Positions 1-8,763 are shown, numbered from the stretch's first letter. The stretch is DNA of 64,000 nt from Gordonia shandongensis DSM 45094 (GCF_000423025.1 NZ_AUHE01000012.1:1-64000), one strand, 5' to 3'. A program made the numbers and translations. The notes: generated by a model from the letters alone, not told the origin.

Positions 1-393
1 CCGACGTGCGCGTGCAACCTCAACCCCAAATGCCGCTTCCACCACGGCCTGAAAACCCACACCCGCGGCTGGCTCGACGACCAGATCACCGACGCCCACG
101 GCACCATCTGGACCGAGCTCACCACACCCGAAGGCATCACCATCCGCCGCCAAGCCGCCAACACCTGGCTGCTCCCCGAACTCGGCATGCTCCCCTGCGA
201 CCACAACACCCCAACCGGCGCGACACGCCGAACAACCCGACACGCCGAGAACGCACCTAAACGCACACGGACCCGCCTGGAGGCCAAGCACCGATACCGG
301 ATGCAGCAACGGGCGATCAACCGCCGCCACCGCGAAACCGACCAAGCACTCGCCGCACTCAACTCCACCGACGACGACCTGCCGCCCTTCTGA
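1..393 (+). CDS. DUF222/HNH endonuclease, C-terminal part (gene begins outside window)
   Basis: Reading frame 1 is open from the first base and ends at TGA 391-393, giving the last 130 residues of a DUF222 plus HNH (13E12-type) protein. It starts inside the HNH zinc-finger-like region (CACNLNPKCRFHHG, then WLDDQ) and runs through a basic Arg/Lys-rich tail ending DDLPPF. It aligns without gaps to the tail of the complete gene at 37400-39136 (base 1 corresponds to 38744). I count about 16 mismatches in 393 bases, none in the first 125. The family is predicted to be nucleases of unknown role, often multicopy in actinobacteria. The N-terminal half cannot be judged here. Confidence 0.9.
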   Translation, partial: PTCACNLNPKCRFHHGLKTHTRGWLDDQITDAHGTIWTELTTPEGITIRRQAANTWLLPELGMLPCDHNTPTGATRRTTRHAENAPKRTRTRLEAKHRYRMQQRAINRRHRETDQALAALNSTDDDLPPF

Positions 394-430
394 GCCCCGC
401 CCTCCTGAGCCCAACCGCCCTTCCGAGCCC
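381..430 (+). repeat. Imperfect tandem repeat over the HNH stop codon
   Basis: Three related units (381-397, 398-412, 413-430) follow the pattern GCCGCCCTTCTGAGCCC with small deletions and substitutions. The first contains the TGA stop of the HNH fragment. The second HNH gene has a cleaner version at 39124-39158. Confidence 0.55.
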
Positions 431-453
431 GGTCACCCGCACCACTGACCGCA

Positions 454-492
454 CAATCCCGACACGCCGAACATCACGACACGCCGGGATTG
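454..492. other. Inverted repeat between convergent genes
   Basis: CAATCCCG (454-461) and CGGGATTG (485-492) form an 8-bp perfect stem around a 23-base loop that contains two copies of CGACACGCCG. It lies between the converging HNH fragment and thiolase. There is no T-run, so a terminator role is only possible. Confidence 0.35.
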
Positions 493-541
493 CACGAGAA
501 CTGATGAGGACCGACCGGAAACGAGTAGGGCCCGATCCGGG

Positions 542-1726
542 TCAGAGACGTTCGATGATCGTCGCGTTCGCCATTCCGCCGCCCTCACACATGGTCTGCA
601 GTCCGTACCGACTTCCCGTCCGTTCCAGACTGTTGAGCATCGTGGTCATCAGCCGGACACCCGAGGCACCGAGCGCATGCCCCAGTGAGATGGCGCCACC
701 GGCCGGGTTCAACCGCTCCGGGTCGGTGCCGAATTCGCGATGCCATGCCATCGGCACCGGAGCGAAGGCCTCGTTGACCTCGTGGTGCTCGATCTCGTCG
801 AGCGTCATCCCACTGCGCTTGAGAACTTTCTCGGTGGCCGGAATGACACCTGTCAGCATGTAGAGCGGGTCGCTCCCCGCCACGGCGAAGGAGGCGAACC
901 GCGCCCGCGGCGTCAACCCGAGCTGCTCTGCCCGCTCCGCCGACATGATCAGCATGGCCGAGCCGGCATCGGTCAACGGTGAGGAGTTGCCCGCGGTGAT
1001 CGACCAGTCGATCTGCGGGAACCGCTGCCCCAGCGCATCATCGCGGAACGACGGCGACAACCCCGCCAGCCCCTCAGCCGTCGTGGTCGGACGCACGGTC
1101 TCATCACTGCGGTGCACCGACCCGTCGGGCAGCGTGACCGGAACGATCTCGCGGTCGTAGTGACCGGCCTCGAACAGCTCGTGCGCGATGCGGTGCGACC
1201 GCGCCGAATACTCGTCGATCGTCGCGCGGTCGAGTCCCCACTTGGCTGCCACCAGCTCGGCTGAGACCCCCTGGTGGACGAGCCCCTCCGGATAGCGGTC
1301 GGCCAACGGAACCCCGTTGGGGTCGCCGCCCTGCGAACTCGTTCCGATCGGCACCCGGCTCATCGACTCCACACCGCAGGCCACGACCACGTCGTACGCC
1401 CCGGCGAGAACGCCCTGCGCCGCGAAGTGCACCGCCTGCTGGCTGCTCCCGCACTGGCGGTCCACCGTGGTCGCGGGCACCGATTCGGGAAGACCCGCGC
1501 GCAGTGCCGCATTGCGGGTGATGTTCAAAGCCTGGTCGCCGACCTGCGAGACGCATCCGCCGACGATGTCGTCGATCAATGCGGGATCGATGTCGTTGCG
1601 CGCCAGGAGTGCCTGGAGGGTCTGCGAGAGCAGGTCGACCGGGTGGACCCCGGACAGCGCGCCTCCGGGTTTACCGCGCCCCGAACCGGTGCGGACTGCG
1701 TCGACGATGACGGCTTCTGTTGCCAC
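542..1726 (-). CDS. Acetyl-CoA acetyltransferase (thiolase)
   Basis: Thiolase of 394 residues that would cleave 3-ketoacyl-CoA with CoA, or run the reverse condensation, in the cytoplasm. All three catalytic positions are visible: Cys92 in DRQCGSSQQAV, His350 in GHALGASG and Cys380 in CEGGGMAN. The GTG at 1726 is preferred because AGGAG (1734-1738) lies seven bases upstream; the longer TTG start at 1741 would place this site inside the gene. It is the last gene of a minus-strand run with two acyl-CoA synthetases and a 3-hydroxyacyl-CoA dehydrogenase, and so supplies the last beta-oxidation step. The substrate is not evident. Confidence 0.93.
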   Translation of the reverse strand: MATEAVIVDAVRTGSGRGKPGGALSGVHPVDLLSQTLQALLARNDIDPALIDDIVGGCVSQVGDQALNITRNAALRAGLPESVPATTVDRQCGSSQQAVHFAAQGVLAGAYDVVVACGVESMSRVPIGTSSQGGDPNGVPLADRYPEGLVHQGVSAELVAAKWGLDRATIDEYSARSHRIAHELFEAGHYDREIVPVTLPDGSVHRSDETVRPTTTAEGLAGLSPSFRDDALGQRFPQIDWSITAGNSSPLTDAGSAMLIMSAERAEQLGLTPRARFASFAVAGSDPLYMLTGVIPATEKVLKRSGMTLDEIEHHEVNEAFAPVPMAWHREFGTDPERLNPAGGAISLGHALGASGVRLMTTMLNSLERTGSRYGLQTMCEGGGMANATIIERL

Positions 1727-1796
1727 GAGTGATCTCCTCAACTGAGCTGAATGGTGAATCCGTCATCCACCGTCACACCACCCGGGCCGGGCAGGA

Positions 1797-1813
1797 CGTC
1801 GCAATTCGCGACG
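1797..1813 (-). other. Small hairpin between acyl-CoA synthetase and thiolase
   Basis: CGTCGC (1797-1802) and GCGACG (1808-1813) are complementary around AATTC, in the 106-base gap. It may be an RNA stem after the synthetase gene. No T-run follows on the minus strand. Confidence 0.3.
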
Positions 1814-1832
1814 CCGGACGTTGCGATGCGAG

Positions 1833-3377
1833 TCAGCGACCGCCGCCGAACCGGCGCTTCAACGCCGGCCGGTCGATCTTGTTGTTCCCGGTGCGGGGCA
1901 GGGCGTCGACGAACTCGATGCGGCGAGGACGTGCCGGGCCCCGCAGGTCGGGGTGCGCGGCACTGTAGTCGCGGACCGACTCCACCGTCACCGCATCTGT
2001 CCGCGGAACGACGATCGCCGTCACCTGCTGCATCCACCGTTCGTGCGGGGTCCCGATCACCGCGACCTCCGCGATGTCCGGGCAGGAGGCCAGCGCGTTC
2101 TCCACCATCTGCGGGTACACGTTCTCGCCGCCCGTCACGATCAACTCGTCGATGCGCTCCACGTAGTCGAGTTCGTCGCCGACCCGCTGCAGCAGATCGC
2201 CCGTGCGGAACCAGCCGTCGACGAACCGCTCGGCGTCCACCTCCGGAAGCCGCCAGTAGCCGGGAGTCACGGCGTCGCCCGCCACCTGCAGTTCACCGAT
2301 CCGCCCCGGGAGATCGGTCACCTCGCGCCCCGTCTCCGGCTCCACCAGGCGCCACCGGACGATGTCCAGGGGCCGACCCAGCGACGTCGGCAGATCTTGT
2401 TCGCCGGGTCGCTCGCACACGGCGAGCCCCGACTGTTCGGTCTGCCCGTAGATGTTGACCGCGGACCGCACCCCCGTCGCGGCGACGAACCGCCGGACCG
2501 GGTCCGTCGGCAGCACCGACCCGCCGATCGCACAGACGCGGACGCACGACAGATCCACCGGAGCGTCGCCGAACTCGTTGACCACGTCGACGACCATCGT
2601 CGGCACCAGCGCGGTGTACGTCGCCGCCCACCGGGCGACGGCGCGGCGCCACCCGCCCGCGCTCCAGGCGCCCAGCACGTAGATCGACCCTCCGCACAGG
2701 AGCATCGGCAGGGCCACCAGCTGCAGTCCGCCGACATGGAAGAACGGGGTGCAGACGACGGCGCGGTCCTCATCGCCAAGCGACCAGACCGCGATCGTCG
2801 CATCGACGGCCGCCTCGACATTGCGGTGCGTCTGCCGCACGCCCTTCGGCGTGCCGGTCGAACCGCTCGTATACATCAGGATCGCATCGTCGGAGCCCGC
2901 GCGCGGGACGATCTCGTCGCACGGCGCGGTGGCCTCGACGTCCGCGAACGACCACGCCGCACCGGCGCGGACATCGACCGAATCGGCGCCGCCGACCAAC
3001 ACCGTGCGACGGACCATCGGCTGATCGGGACAGTGCTGTGCCAGCCGAGCCGCCCCCACCTCGTCGACGAAGGCGATGAGGGCCCCGGAGTCGGCGACGG
3101 CGTGCCGCAACGCGCCCCCGGAGACGGCGACGTTGAACGGCACCGCCACCGCGCCCGCCCGCCACACCCCGACCAGGATCGCCAGGAAGTCGGCGCTGTT
3201 CCCCAAGTGGATGCCGACCCGGTCACCGCCGGTCACATCGTGGTCCCGCAGAAACGCGGCCACCCGGGCCGCGCGCTCGGTGAACTCGGCGTGCGTCAGC
3301 TCGCCGCCGGTGTCGGCCACCGCGAGCGCCGCACCGCGCCGCGCGGAAGTCCCCTCGAGCCGAACCGCGACCGTCAC
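1833..3377 (-). CDS. Acyl-CoA synthetase / AMP-dependent ligase
   Basis: ANL-superfamily ligase (514 residues) that activates a carboxylic acid with ATP and CoA through an acyl-adenylate. Visible motifs are the nucleotide-binding YTSGSTGTPKG (about residues 169-179), an IYGQTEQSG segment, WFRTGDL, the hinge region YVERIDELIVTGGENVYP, and a C-terminal Lys in NNKIDR that should be the adenylation lysine. The GTG at 3377 overlaps the TGA of the upstream synthetase by four bases (GTGA), indicating translational coupling. Two adjacent ligases in one operon suggest two substrates or two pathway stages; the acid cannot be named from sequence. Confidence 0.9.
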   Translation of the reverse strand: MTVAVRLEGTSARRGAALAVADTGGELTHAEFTERAARVAAFLRDHDVTGGDRVGIHLGNSADFLAILVGVWRAGAVAVPFNVAVSGGALRHAVADSGALIAFVDEVGAARLAQHCPDQPMVRRTVLVGGADSVDVRAGAAWSFADVEATAPCDEIVPRAGSDDAILMYTSGSTGTPKGVRQTHRNVEAAVDATIAVWSLGDEDRAVVCTPFFHVGGLQLVALPMLLCGGSIYVLGAWSAGGWRRAVARWAATYTALVPTMVVDVVNEFGDAPVDLSCVRVCAIGGSVLPTDPVRRFVAATGVRSAVNIYGQTEQSGLAVCERPGEQDLPTSLGRPLDIVRWRLVEPETGREVTDLPGRIGELQVAGDAVTPGYWRLPEVDAERFVDGWFRTGDLLQRVGDELDYVERIDELIVTGGENVYPQMVENALASCPDIAEVAVIGTPHERWMQQVTAIVVPRTDAVTVESVRDYSAAHPDLRGPARPRRIEFVDALPRTGNNKIDRPALKRRFGGGR

Positions 3378-4900
3378 CGGCCCGCCCCGTCGGATCCGGC
3401 CTCCACGACGGCCCGCAGATCGCGTTTGAGGATCTTGCCCGCCGGGTTCCGCGGCAGATCGTCCATGACGTGCACGGTCTTCGGCCGCATGTACCCGGCG
3501 ATCCGGGGCCGCATCCACTCGATCAGCTCCGGCCCGTCGACGTCGCCGCCGGGCCGCAGCACCACGGCCGCCGTGACCGCCTCACCCCAGACGGCGTCGC
3601 TCACCCCGAACACCGCGAGGTCGGCGACGTCCGGGTGTTCGGCGAGCACCCGCTCGACCTCCGACGGATAGACGTTCTCCCCACCGGTGATCACCATGTC
3701 CTTGATCCTGTCCGTGACGAACAGGTACCCCTCGGCCGTCACGCTTCCCGCATCCCCGGTCCGCAGCCAGCCGTCGGCGCCGATGAGGTCGGCCGTCGCT
3801 TCGGGGTTGCGCCAGTAGCCGCGCGAGCACTGCGGTGACCGCACCCAGATCTCCCCGGTCTCGGCGACGTCCACCGGGTTCCCCTCCGGGTCGGCAATGG
3901 TGACCTCCACCCACGGATAGGGGCGCCCCACCGAGGTCAGCAGCTCGCCGCGGTGATCGTCGTCGTCGAGCTGGACGATGCCCCCGCACGTCTCGGTGAG
4001 CCCGTACAGCTGCAGCAGCGGCACCGCGAACACCTCCCGGATCCGTGCCAGCAGGGCCGGTGTGATCGGTGCCGACCCGTACGCGATCGACGTCAACGAC
4101 GACAGGTCCCTGGCCTCCACCGACGGGGCGTCCAGAAGCATCTGGAGCATCGTCGGCGCCAGCAGCGCATTGGTCACCCGCTCCGTCTCGACGACCGCCA
4201 GGTACGCCTCCGGATCGAAGTCGTCGATCACCCGGCAGGTCCCGCCGAGGAGGATCGTGACCAGTCCCCACGCCGACCCGCCCATGTGGAAGAACGGCAT
4301 CGCCGCCGCGGCCACCCGGTCCGGCCCCAGCTGCCACCGTTCCCCGGCACGCACCAGATAGGCGAGGTTGTCGTGGGAGATCTCGACGCCCTTCGGCCGT
4401 CCCGTGGTTCCCGACGTGTAGAACTGCAAGACCACCGCATCGCTGTCGTCGGCGGCGGCGCCACCGTCTCCCCGATCGTCTCGCCGGTCGGCACCGGCGC
4501 TGCGCCAGGAGTCGTAGCCGGCACCGAACTCGACGCGGTCGACCCCGGCCGGGACGGCGCCGGCGAACGCGGACTCGACGAACGCCACCCGGGCGCCGCT
4601 GTCGGCGATCAGCTCCCGCAGATCGGCCTCGGTGAGCCGCCAGTTCATCGCGGTGAACACCGCGCCGATGCGTGCGCACCCGAACAGCACCTCGAAGAGT
4701 TCGACCCGGTTGCGGGCGAGCATCACGACCCGGTCGCCGGCCCGGACGCCGGCGCCGGCGAGACCCGAGGCGACCGCGTCCGCGCGCTCCCGCAGATCCG
4801 AGAAGCCGACGGACTGCGTGCCGTCCGTGACCGCCGGCGACTCGCCGCGGTCCGTCGCGAGCGCGGCGAGCCGTCTGGTCAGGGTGGGTGCTGCGGTCAC
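3374..4900 (-). CDS. Long-chain-type fatty acid--CoA ligase
   Basis: ANL-family ligase of 508 residues. It has the P-loop-like YTSGTTGRPKG at about 161-171, a YGLTETCGG segment, GWLRTGD, RIKDMVITGGENVYPSEVE and the C-terminal catalytic Lys in NPAGKILKRDLR. The start is GTG 4900, overlapping the stop of the dehydrogenase by four bases (GTGA); longer in-frame extensions run into the neighbour's coding sequence and are Arg-rich shadow translation. Compared with the next ligase it has the more canonical fatty-acyl ligase motifs. It is predicted to act directly before the dehydrogenation steps of this operon. Confidence 0.9.
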   Translation of the reverse strand: MTAAPTLTRRLAALATDRGESPAVTDGTQSVGFSDLRERADAVASGLAGAGVRAGDRVVMLARNRVELFEVLFGCARIGAVFTAMNWRLTEADLRELIADSGARVAFVESAFAGAVPAGVDRVEFGAGYDSWRSAGADRRDDRGDGGAAADDSDAVVLQFYTSGTTGRPKGVEISHDNLAYLVRAGERWQLGPDRVAAAAMPFFHMGGSAWGLVTILLGGTCRVIDDFDPEAYLAVVETERVTNALLAPTMLQMLLDAPSVEARDLSSLTSIAYGSAPITPALLARIREVFAVPLLQLYGLTETCGGIVQLDDDDHRGELLTSVGRPYPWVEVTIADPEGNPVDVAETGEIWVRSPQCSRGYWRNPEATADLIGADGWLRTGDAGSVTAEGYLFVTDRIKDMVITGGENVYPSEVERVLAEHPDVADLAVFGVSDAVWGEAVTAAVVLRPGGDVDGPELIEWMRPRIAGYMRPKTVHVMDDLPRNPAGKILKRDLRAVVEAGSDGAGR

Positions 4901-6174
4901 GACCACTCCCCGACGATCTCGGACGAACCGGCGGGCACGGCGAAGCGGTCGCCGTACCGCGAGCGGAGTTCGTCGGCGCGGGCCAGGAAGCCGTCGACGC
5001 CGCCGGGATGGTCGGACACCAGTCGCGCGGTGCCGCCGATGGCGACGGGGAACCCGATGCCCAGCACCGAACCCACGTTGGCTTCCGCGGGACTGCGCAG
5101 GACGCCCTCGGCGAAACAGCGGAGGGTGTCGACGGCCTCGCTGAACAGGAGACGATCGCGGACGTCGTCGTCGGCCATCGACGAATCGGCCCCGAAGTGC
5201 TCGGCGATCCCCGACCACACGCCGACGCGGCGACCCGCATCGTCGTAGTCGTAGAAGCCGCCGCGGGCGGCCCGGCCGGGTCTCGAGAACTCGGCGACCA
5301 TGCGGTCGAGCACGTCGTCGGATCCGTAGCGGGTCCAGGCGTCGCCCGCTGCCGCTCGGTTCTCGTCGCGAACCGTCCGGGCCAGCGCGATGCTCGTCTC
5401 GTCGACCAGTTGCAGGGGTCCGACGGGGTAGCCGACGGCGAGGGCGGCGCGTTCGACGCGTTCCACGCCGACGCCCTCGGCGACCATCGCCATCGCCTCG
5501 TCGAGGTACTTGGTGATGACCCGGCTCGTGAAGAAGCCCCGTGCGTCGTTGACGACGATCGGCGTCTTGCCGAGCGCCGCACCGAGGTCGAACGCCTTCG
5601 CCGTCGCGTGATCGCTCGACTCGGCGCCGACGACGATCTCCAGCAGTTCCATCCGGTCGACCGGGGAGAAGAAGTGCATCCCGATGAATGTCGCCGGGTC
5701 GGCGGTCGCCGCGGCCAGGTCGCTGATCGGCAGCGTCGAGGTGTTGGACGCGAGGAAGGCGTCGGGGGCCGCGGTCTGGATGCGGCCGAAGACGTCGGCC
5801 TTGAGCGTCGGGTCCTCGAAGACCGCTTCGATGACGCCGTCGCAGCCGCTCAGCTCGGCGTAATCGCCGCTCGCCCGGATCCGGTCGAGGATCGTCGCGG
5901 CCTCCTGCCGGGTCACCGCACCGCGGTCGACCCGCCGTCCGAGGACCTTCTCGGAGTATCGCCTGCCGTCGGCCGCCCGCTCGGCGGTGGTGTCGACGAG
6001 GACGACGTCGATGCCGTGTGCGGCGGCCGCGTAGGCGATGCCGGCGCCCATCATTCCGGCCCCGACGACGCCGAGCCGCCGCGGGACGTATTCGGGGGCG
6101 GCCGGTCGGGCTGCGCCGCTGCGGACTTCGGCGAGGTCGGCGGCGAACTGTGGATGCGGTGTCGCGGTGCTCAT
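4897..6174 (-). CDS. 3-hydroxyacyl-CoA dehydrogenase
   Basis: NAD-dependent 3-hydroxyacyl-CoA dehydrogenase, 425 residues. The Rossmann motif GVVGAGMMGAGIA lies near residues 34-47. The active-site region shows SNTSTLPIS and GMHFFSPVDRMELLEIV with the catalytic His. The C-terminal half contains a tandem dehydrogenase C-domain (GFFTSRV, YPVGPLQLVDE, then a second GIGFPVAIGGTARL segment). There is no enoyl-CoA hydratase domain, so this is the single-function form. First gene of a four-gene minus-strand operon with two ligases and a thiolase. The start at ATG 6174 has no clear ribosome binding site. Divergent from a Fis-type activator gene. Confidence 0.92.
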   Translation of the reverse strand: MSTATPHPQFAADLAEVRSGAARPAAPEYVPRRLGVVGAGMMGAGIAYAAAAHGIDVVLVDTTAERAADGRRYSEKVLGRRVDRGAVTRQEAATILDRIRASGDYAELSGCDGVIEAVFEDPTLKADVFGRIQTAAPDAFLASNTSTLPISDLAAATADPATFIGMHFFSPVDRMELLEIVVGAESSDHATAKAFDLGAALGKTPIVVNDARGFFTSRVITKYLDEAMAMVAEGVGVERVERAALAVGYPVGPLQLVDETSIALARTVRDENRAAAGDAWTRYGSDDVLDRMVAEFSRPGRAARGGFYDYDDAGRRVGVWSGIAEHFGADSSMADDDVRDRLLFSEAVDTLRCFAEGVLRSPAEANVGSVLGIGFPVAIGGTARLVSDHPGGVDGFLARADELRSRYGDRFAVPAGSSEIVGEWS

Positions 6175-6255
6175 GGACGAGATGGTCGTCCGCCTCCGTC
6201 GCGGACGGTTGTGCCAGTTCGCTACAGCCCGGCCCGCCGGCGACCCCCTCGTACC

Positions 6256-6289
6256 GACAGGATGTCAGTAACCTCTTGACACCCTGTCA
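6256..6289. promoter_or_regulatory. Pair of operator-like palindromes in a divergent promoter
   Basis: GACA-GGA-TGTC (6256-6266) and TGACA-CCC-TGTCA (6277-6289) are two perfect short palindromes with 3-base centres, 22 bases apart, which puts them on the same DNA face. Both are followed by the same AGTA (as TGTCAGTA). They lie between the dehydrogenase operon and the activator gene, so the activator or the TetR protein encoded next door could bind them. Confidence 0.6.
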
Positions 6290-6329
6290 GTAGCGCTTCA
6301 GGATGAGTGCATCACCGAGGAGGCGATCC

Positions 6330-8057
6330 GTGACGGAACAGATGATCGACCGACAGTCCCCCACCGCGGCCGGACGCGACGACGATGCGCGCAGCACCGC
6401 CCTCGATCGAGCCTGGGCCCGGTGTCGCACCGACCGCATGGACCGCGCGACCGCCCGCCCACTCCCCGGCGAACGGCAGCCCGGCGACGGCCACCTCCTC
6501 GACACCGTGTCCGCGACGATGGCCGGGCGCGCGGCCGACATCGACCGCAGCGGCGGCGCCGTCGTCCTGACCAACGCCGCCGGCACCGTGCTGGGCCGCT
6601 GGGGCGTCGACGACGTCCTGCACACCCTCGACGAGATCGACTGCCGCGTCGGCATGTCCATGGCCGAGACCGCCGTGGGCGCGTCCAGCTTCTCCACCCT
6701 CGTGACCGGCGAACCCGTCACCGCATGCGGACCCGAGCACTTCGCGACCCGCCTCATCTCCTTGGCGTCGACCGGCACCGCGATCCGGCAGGCGCCCCGC
6801 AGGCGGATCGCGGGCAGCCTGCATCTGCTCACACACGTCGTCGACGACAATCCGATCGCACTGTCCTGGATCGAAGAGCTCGTCCGAGGGATCGAGGCCG
6901 ACCTCGCCGACCCGGCCTGCCGCGGCGAGCGGATGCTGATGGACCGCTACCTCGCCGAGAACCGCGACAGCAGACACGCGGTGGTCGCCATCAGCGAGCA
7001 GACCATCATCACCAACGCCGCCGCGGCCCGTCTGGTCGGCATCGAGGAGCAGTCGATCCTCTGGGAGCGCGCGCGACAGCTCACCCGGTCGCAGACCGTC
7101 GATGAACGACAGGTCGACGTGGGCGACGGCCACGACATGCAGGTCCGCTTCATCCCCGTCCTCGACGGCGAGACCACCGTCGGAATGATCCTCCGGCTGC
7201 GCCGGACCGCGCCGGCCGCCCCGACACCCGCCGAATCGCTCCCCGGCCTCGTCGGCTCCAGCGGCCGGTGGCAGGACCTGTGCCGCACCGTCTCCGGACT
7301 GGCGGGGGCGTCGCTGCTCCTGGTCGGCGAGAGCGGCACCGGGAAGACCGCGATCGCCGCCGCCATCAGCGACGGCGCCGAGTCGATCAACGCGATGGAC
7401 GGCATCCGGATCGGCTGGGCCGAATGGTTGGAGCGGCTGCGGGCGATCCTCGCCGAGAGCCCGCCGCGACTGGTCGTCACCCACCTCGACCGGCTCCCGT
7501 CGGCGATCTCGATCGAGGTGACCCGACTCCTCGGGGACGCGATGGCCACCACGCGGGTCGTGGCGACGGCTCGACCGCAGGACGGTCGCATCGACCCCAC
7601 CGACGTGCTCGGACTGTTCGGGTCGGTCGTCACCGTGCCGCCCCTGCGGGACCGCATCGAGGATCTTCCCGCCCTCGTGCGGGAACTGACCCGCCGCTAC
7701 ACCGCCGCGTACCCCGAACGCGGCCGCGTGCAGTGGATGACCGACGCCCTGCAGGCCCTCTCGCGGACCGACCACCCCCACAACGTCGCGTCGTTGCAGC
7801 ACCGCGTCTTCAGCGTCCTGCAGGCCACCACCGCCGCCTACATCGGCGTGCACGACCTGCCTGCCGCAGCGGTCGTCGACGGCAGCCGCCGCCGACTGGC
7901 CGGACTCGACCGGGTCGAGGCGGCCGCCCTCGTCCAGGCGCTGCGGGATGCGCGCGGGAACAAGAGGAAGGCCGCCGACTCGCTCGGCATCGCCCGGTCG
8001 ACCCTGTATCGCAAGATGCGGGCACTCGGCATCGACCTCGAGGCGTCGACATCGTGA
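6330..8057 (+). CDS. GAF-AAA-Fis transcriptional regulator (AcoR-like)
   Basis: Regulator of 575 residues with an N-terminal GAF-like sensor region (about 50-200), a PAS/linker, a degenerate AAA+ domain with a good Walker A (LLVGESGTGKTAIA, about residue 331) and a C-terminal Fis-type helix-turn-helix (GNKRKAADSLGIARSTLYRKM). The AAA+ domain is short and I see no GAFTGA loop, the part that contacts sigma-54 in classical enhancer-binding proteins. Actinobacteria generally lack sigma-54, so this probably acts on ordinary promoters. GTG 6330 is chosen because GAGGAGG (6317-6323) precedes it; ATG 6303 is an alternative. Coupled by GTGA to the next gene and divergent from the acyl-CoA operon it likely controls. 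Confidence 0.85.
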   Translation: MTEQMIDRQSPTAAGRDDDARSTALDRAWARCRTDRMDRATARPLPGERQPGDGHLLDTVSATMAGRAADIDRSGGAVVLTNAAGTVLGRWGVDDVLHTLDEIDCRVGMSMAETAVGASSFSTLVTGEPVTACGPEHFATRLISLASTGTAIRQAPRRRIAGSLHLLTHVVDDNPIALSWIEELVRGIEADLADPACRGERMLMDRYLAENRDSRHAVVAISEQTIITNAAAARLVGIEEQSILWERARQLTRSQTVDERQVDVGDGHDMQVRFIPVLDGETTVGMILRLRRTAPAAPTPAESLPGLVGSSGRWQDLCRTVSGLAGASLLLVGESGTGKTAIAAAISDGAESINAMDGIRIGWAEWLERLRAILAESPPRLVVTHLDRLPSAISIEVTRLLGDAMATTRVVATARPQDGRIDPTDVLGLFGSVVTVPPLRDRIEDLPALVRELTRRYTAAYPERGRVQWMTDALQALSRTDHPHNVASLQHRVFSVLQATTAAYIGVHDLPAAAVVDGSRRRLAGLDRVEAAALVQALRDARGNKRKAADSLGIARSTLYRKMRALGIDLEASTS

Positions 8058-8698
8058 GCAGGGCCGCCCCCGCGCGCCGACGGGTCCGACTGGAGTCCGA
8101 CGACCGCCAGGAACAGATCATCGCGGCCGCCCGCACCCTGTTCGGGGAGCGATCCTACGAGGAGGTCTCGACCTCCGACATCGCCCATGCCGCCGGTACC
8201 ACGCGCACGAACGTCCTGTACCACTTCGCCTCGAAACGCCAGCTCTTCCTCGTCGCACTCGGCCGCTTCGCGACGGTCCCGCCGCAGATCGGATACATCC
8301 GCGGCGACACGGTCGCCGAGCGGGTCGACTCCCTGTTCGAGCACTGGCTGGGCAGCATCGAACGCAACCGCGAGGCGTACGTGGCGATGCTCCGAGCACG
8401 GACGAGCAGCGACGCCGAGGTGGCCGGGCTGCTGGCCGGGAGCATGCGCGCCTGGGAGCGCCAACTGACGACCGCGGTCGGTCTGAACCCCGACGATCCG
8501 GTCCACCTGGTCACCGTGCAGTGCTACCAGGCCCTCATCACGGCCGCCACCGAGGCGTGGCTCGAACGCGGCTTCATCACCCGCGAGCACGTGCACGCGA
8601 TGCTCACCGACGCCTTCGCCGCCCTCGGCGAGTCCGCGACATCCGGGCCGCGTCGCATCTTGAGACAACCGACGGCCGACGACGGCCGCGACAGTTGA
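8054..8698 (+). CDS. TetR family regulator
   Basis: TetR-type repressor, 214 residues. The N-terminal helix-turn-helix is clear (QEQIIAAARTLFGERSYEEV, then TSDIAHAAGTTRTNVLYHFASKRQLFLVAL). The C-terminal ligand domain is not diagnostic. Its GTG start overlaps the stop of the activator gene by four bases, so both regulators come from one transcript. An acyl-CoA dehydrogenase follows. Likely ligand: an acyl-CoA or the parent acid of the neighbouring pathway (inference). Its TGA stop is the first three bases of a four-copy 17-bp repeat. Confidence 0.9.
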   Translation: MSRAAPARRRVRLESDDRQEQIIAAARTLFGERSYEEVSTSDIAHAAGTTRTNVLYHFASKRQLFLVALGRFATVPPQIGYIRGDTVAERVDSLFEHWLGSIERNREAYVAMLRARTSSDAEVAGLLAGSMRAWERQLTTAVGLNPDDPVHLVTVQCYQALITAATEAWLERGFITREHVHAMLTDAFAALGESATSGPRRILRQPTADDGRDS

Positions 8699-8763
8699 AC
8701 ACGACACATCTCTGAACACGACACATCCCTGAGCACGACACATCCCTGAACACGACACATCCG
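8696..8763 (+). repeat. Four 17-bp tandem repeats starting at the TetR stop codon
   Basis: Units at 8696, 8713, 8730 and 8747 read TGAACACGACACATCYC with one or two changes each. The first three bases are the TetR stop codon. The array fills most of the gap before the acyl-CoA dehydrogenase, so it may also serve as a protein-binding site. Confidence 0.9.

Noticed and set aside
3582-5582. 666-residue open frame on the minus strand overlapping the ligase and dehydrogenase
   Set aside because: Arg/Pro/Gly-rich low-complexity translation with no domain. It is a high-GC shadow of genes with clear motifs in another frame.
6303-6329. ATG 6303 as start of the Fis-type regulator
   Set aside because: The strong GAGGAGG lies inside this extension and fits GTG 6330. 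The longer form is still possible but less likely.
6175-6329. Sigma-54 (-24/-12) promoter near the Fis-type activator
   Set aside because: No GG-N10-GC element stands out, the activator lacks a GAFTGA loop, and this lineage is not expected to have sigma-54.
8696-8763. CRISPR-like array
   Set aside because: Direct 17-bp units without spacers. The same holds for the other arrays; none has spacer sequence and no cas genes are present.
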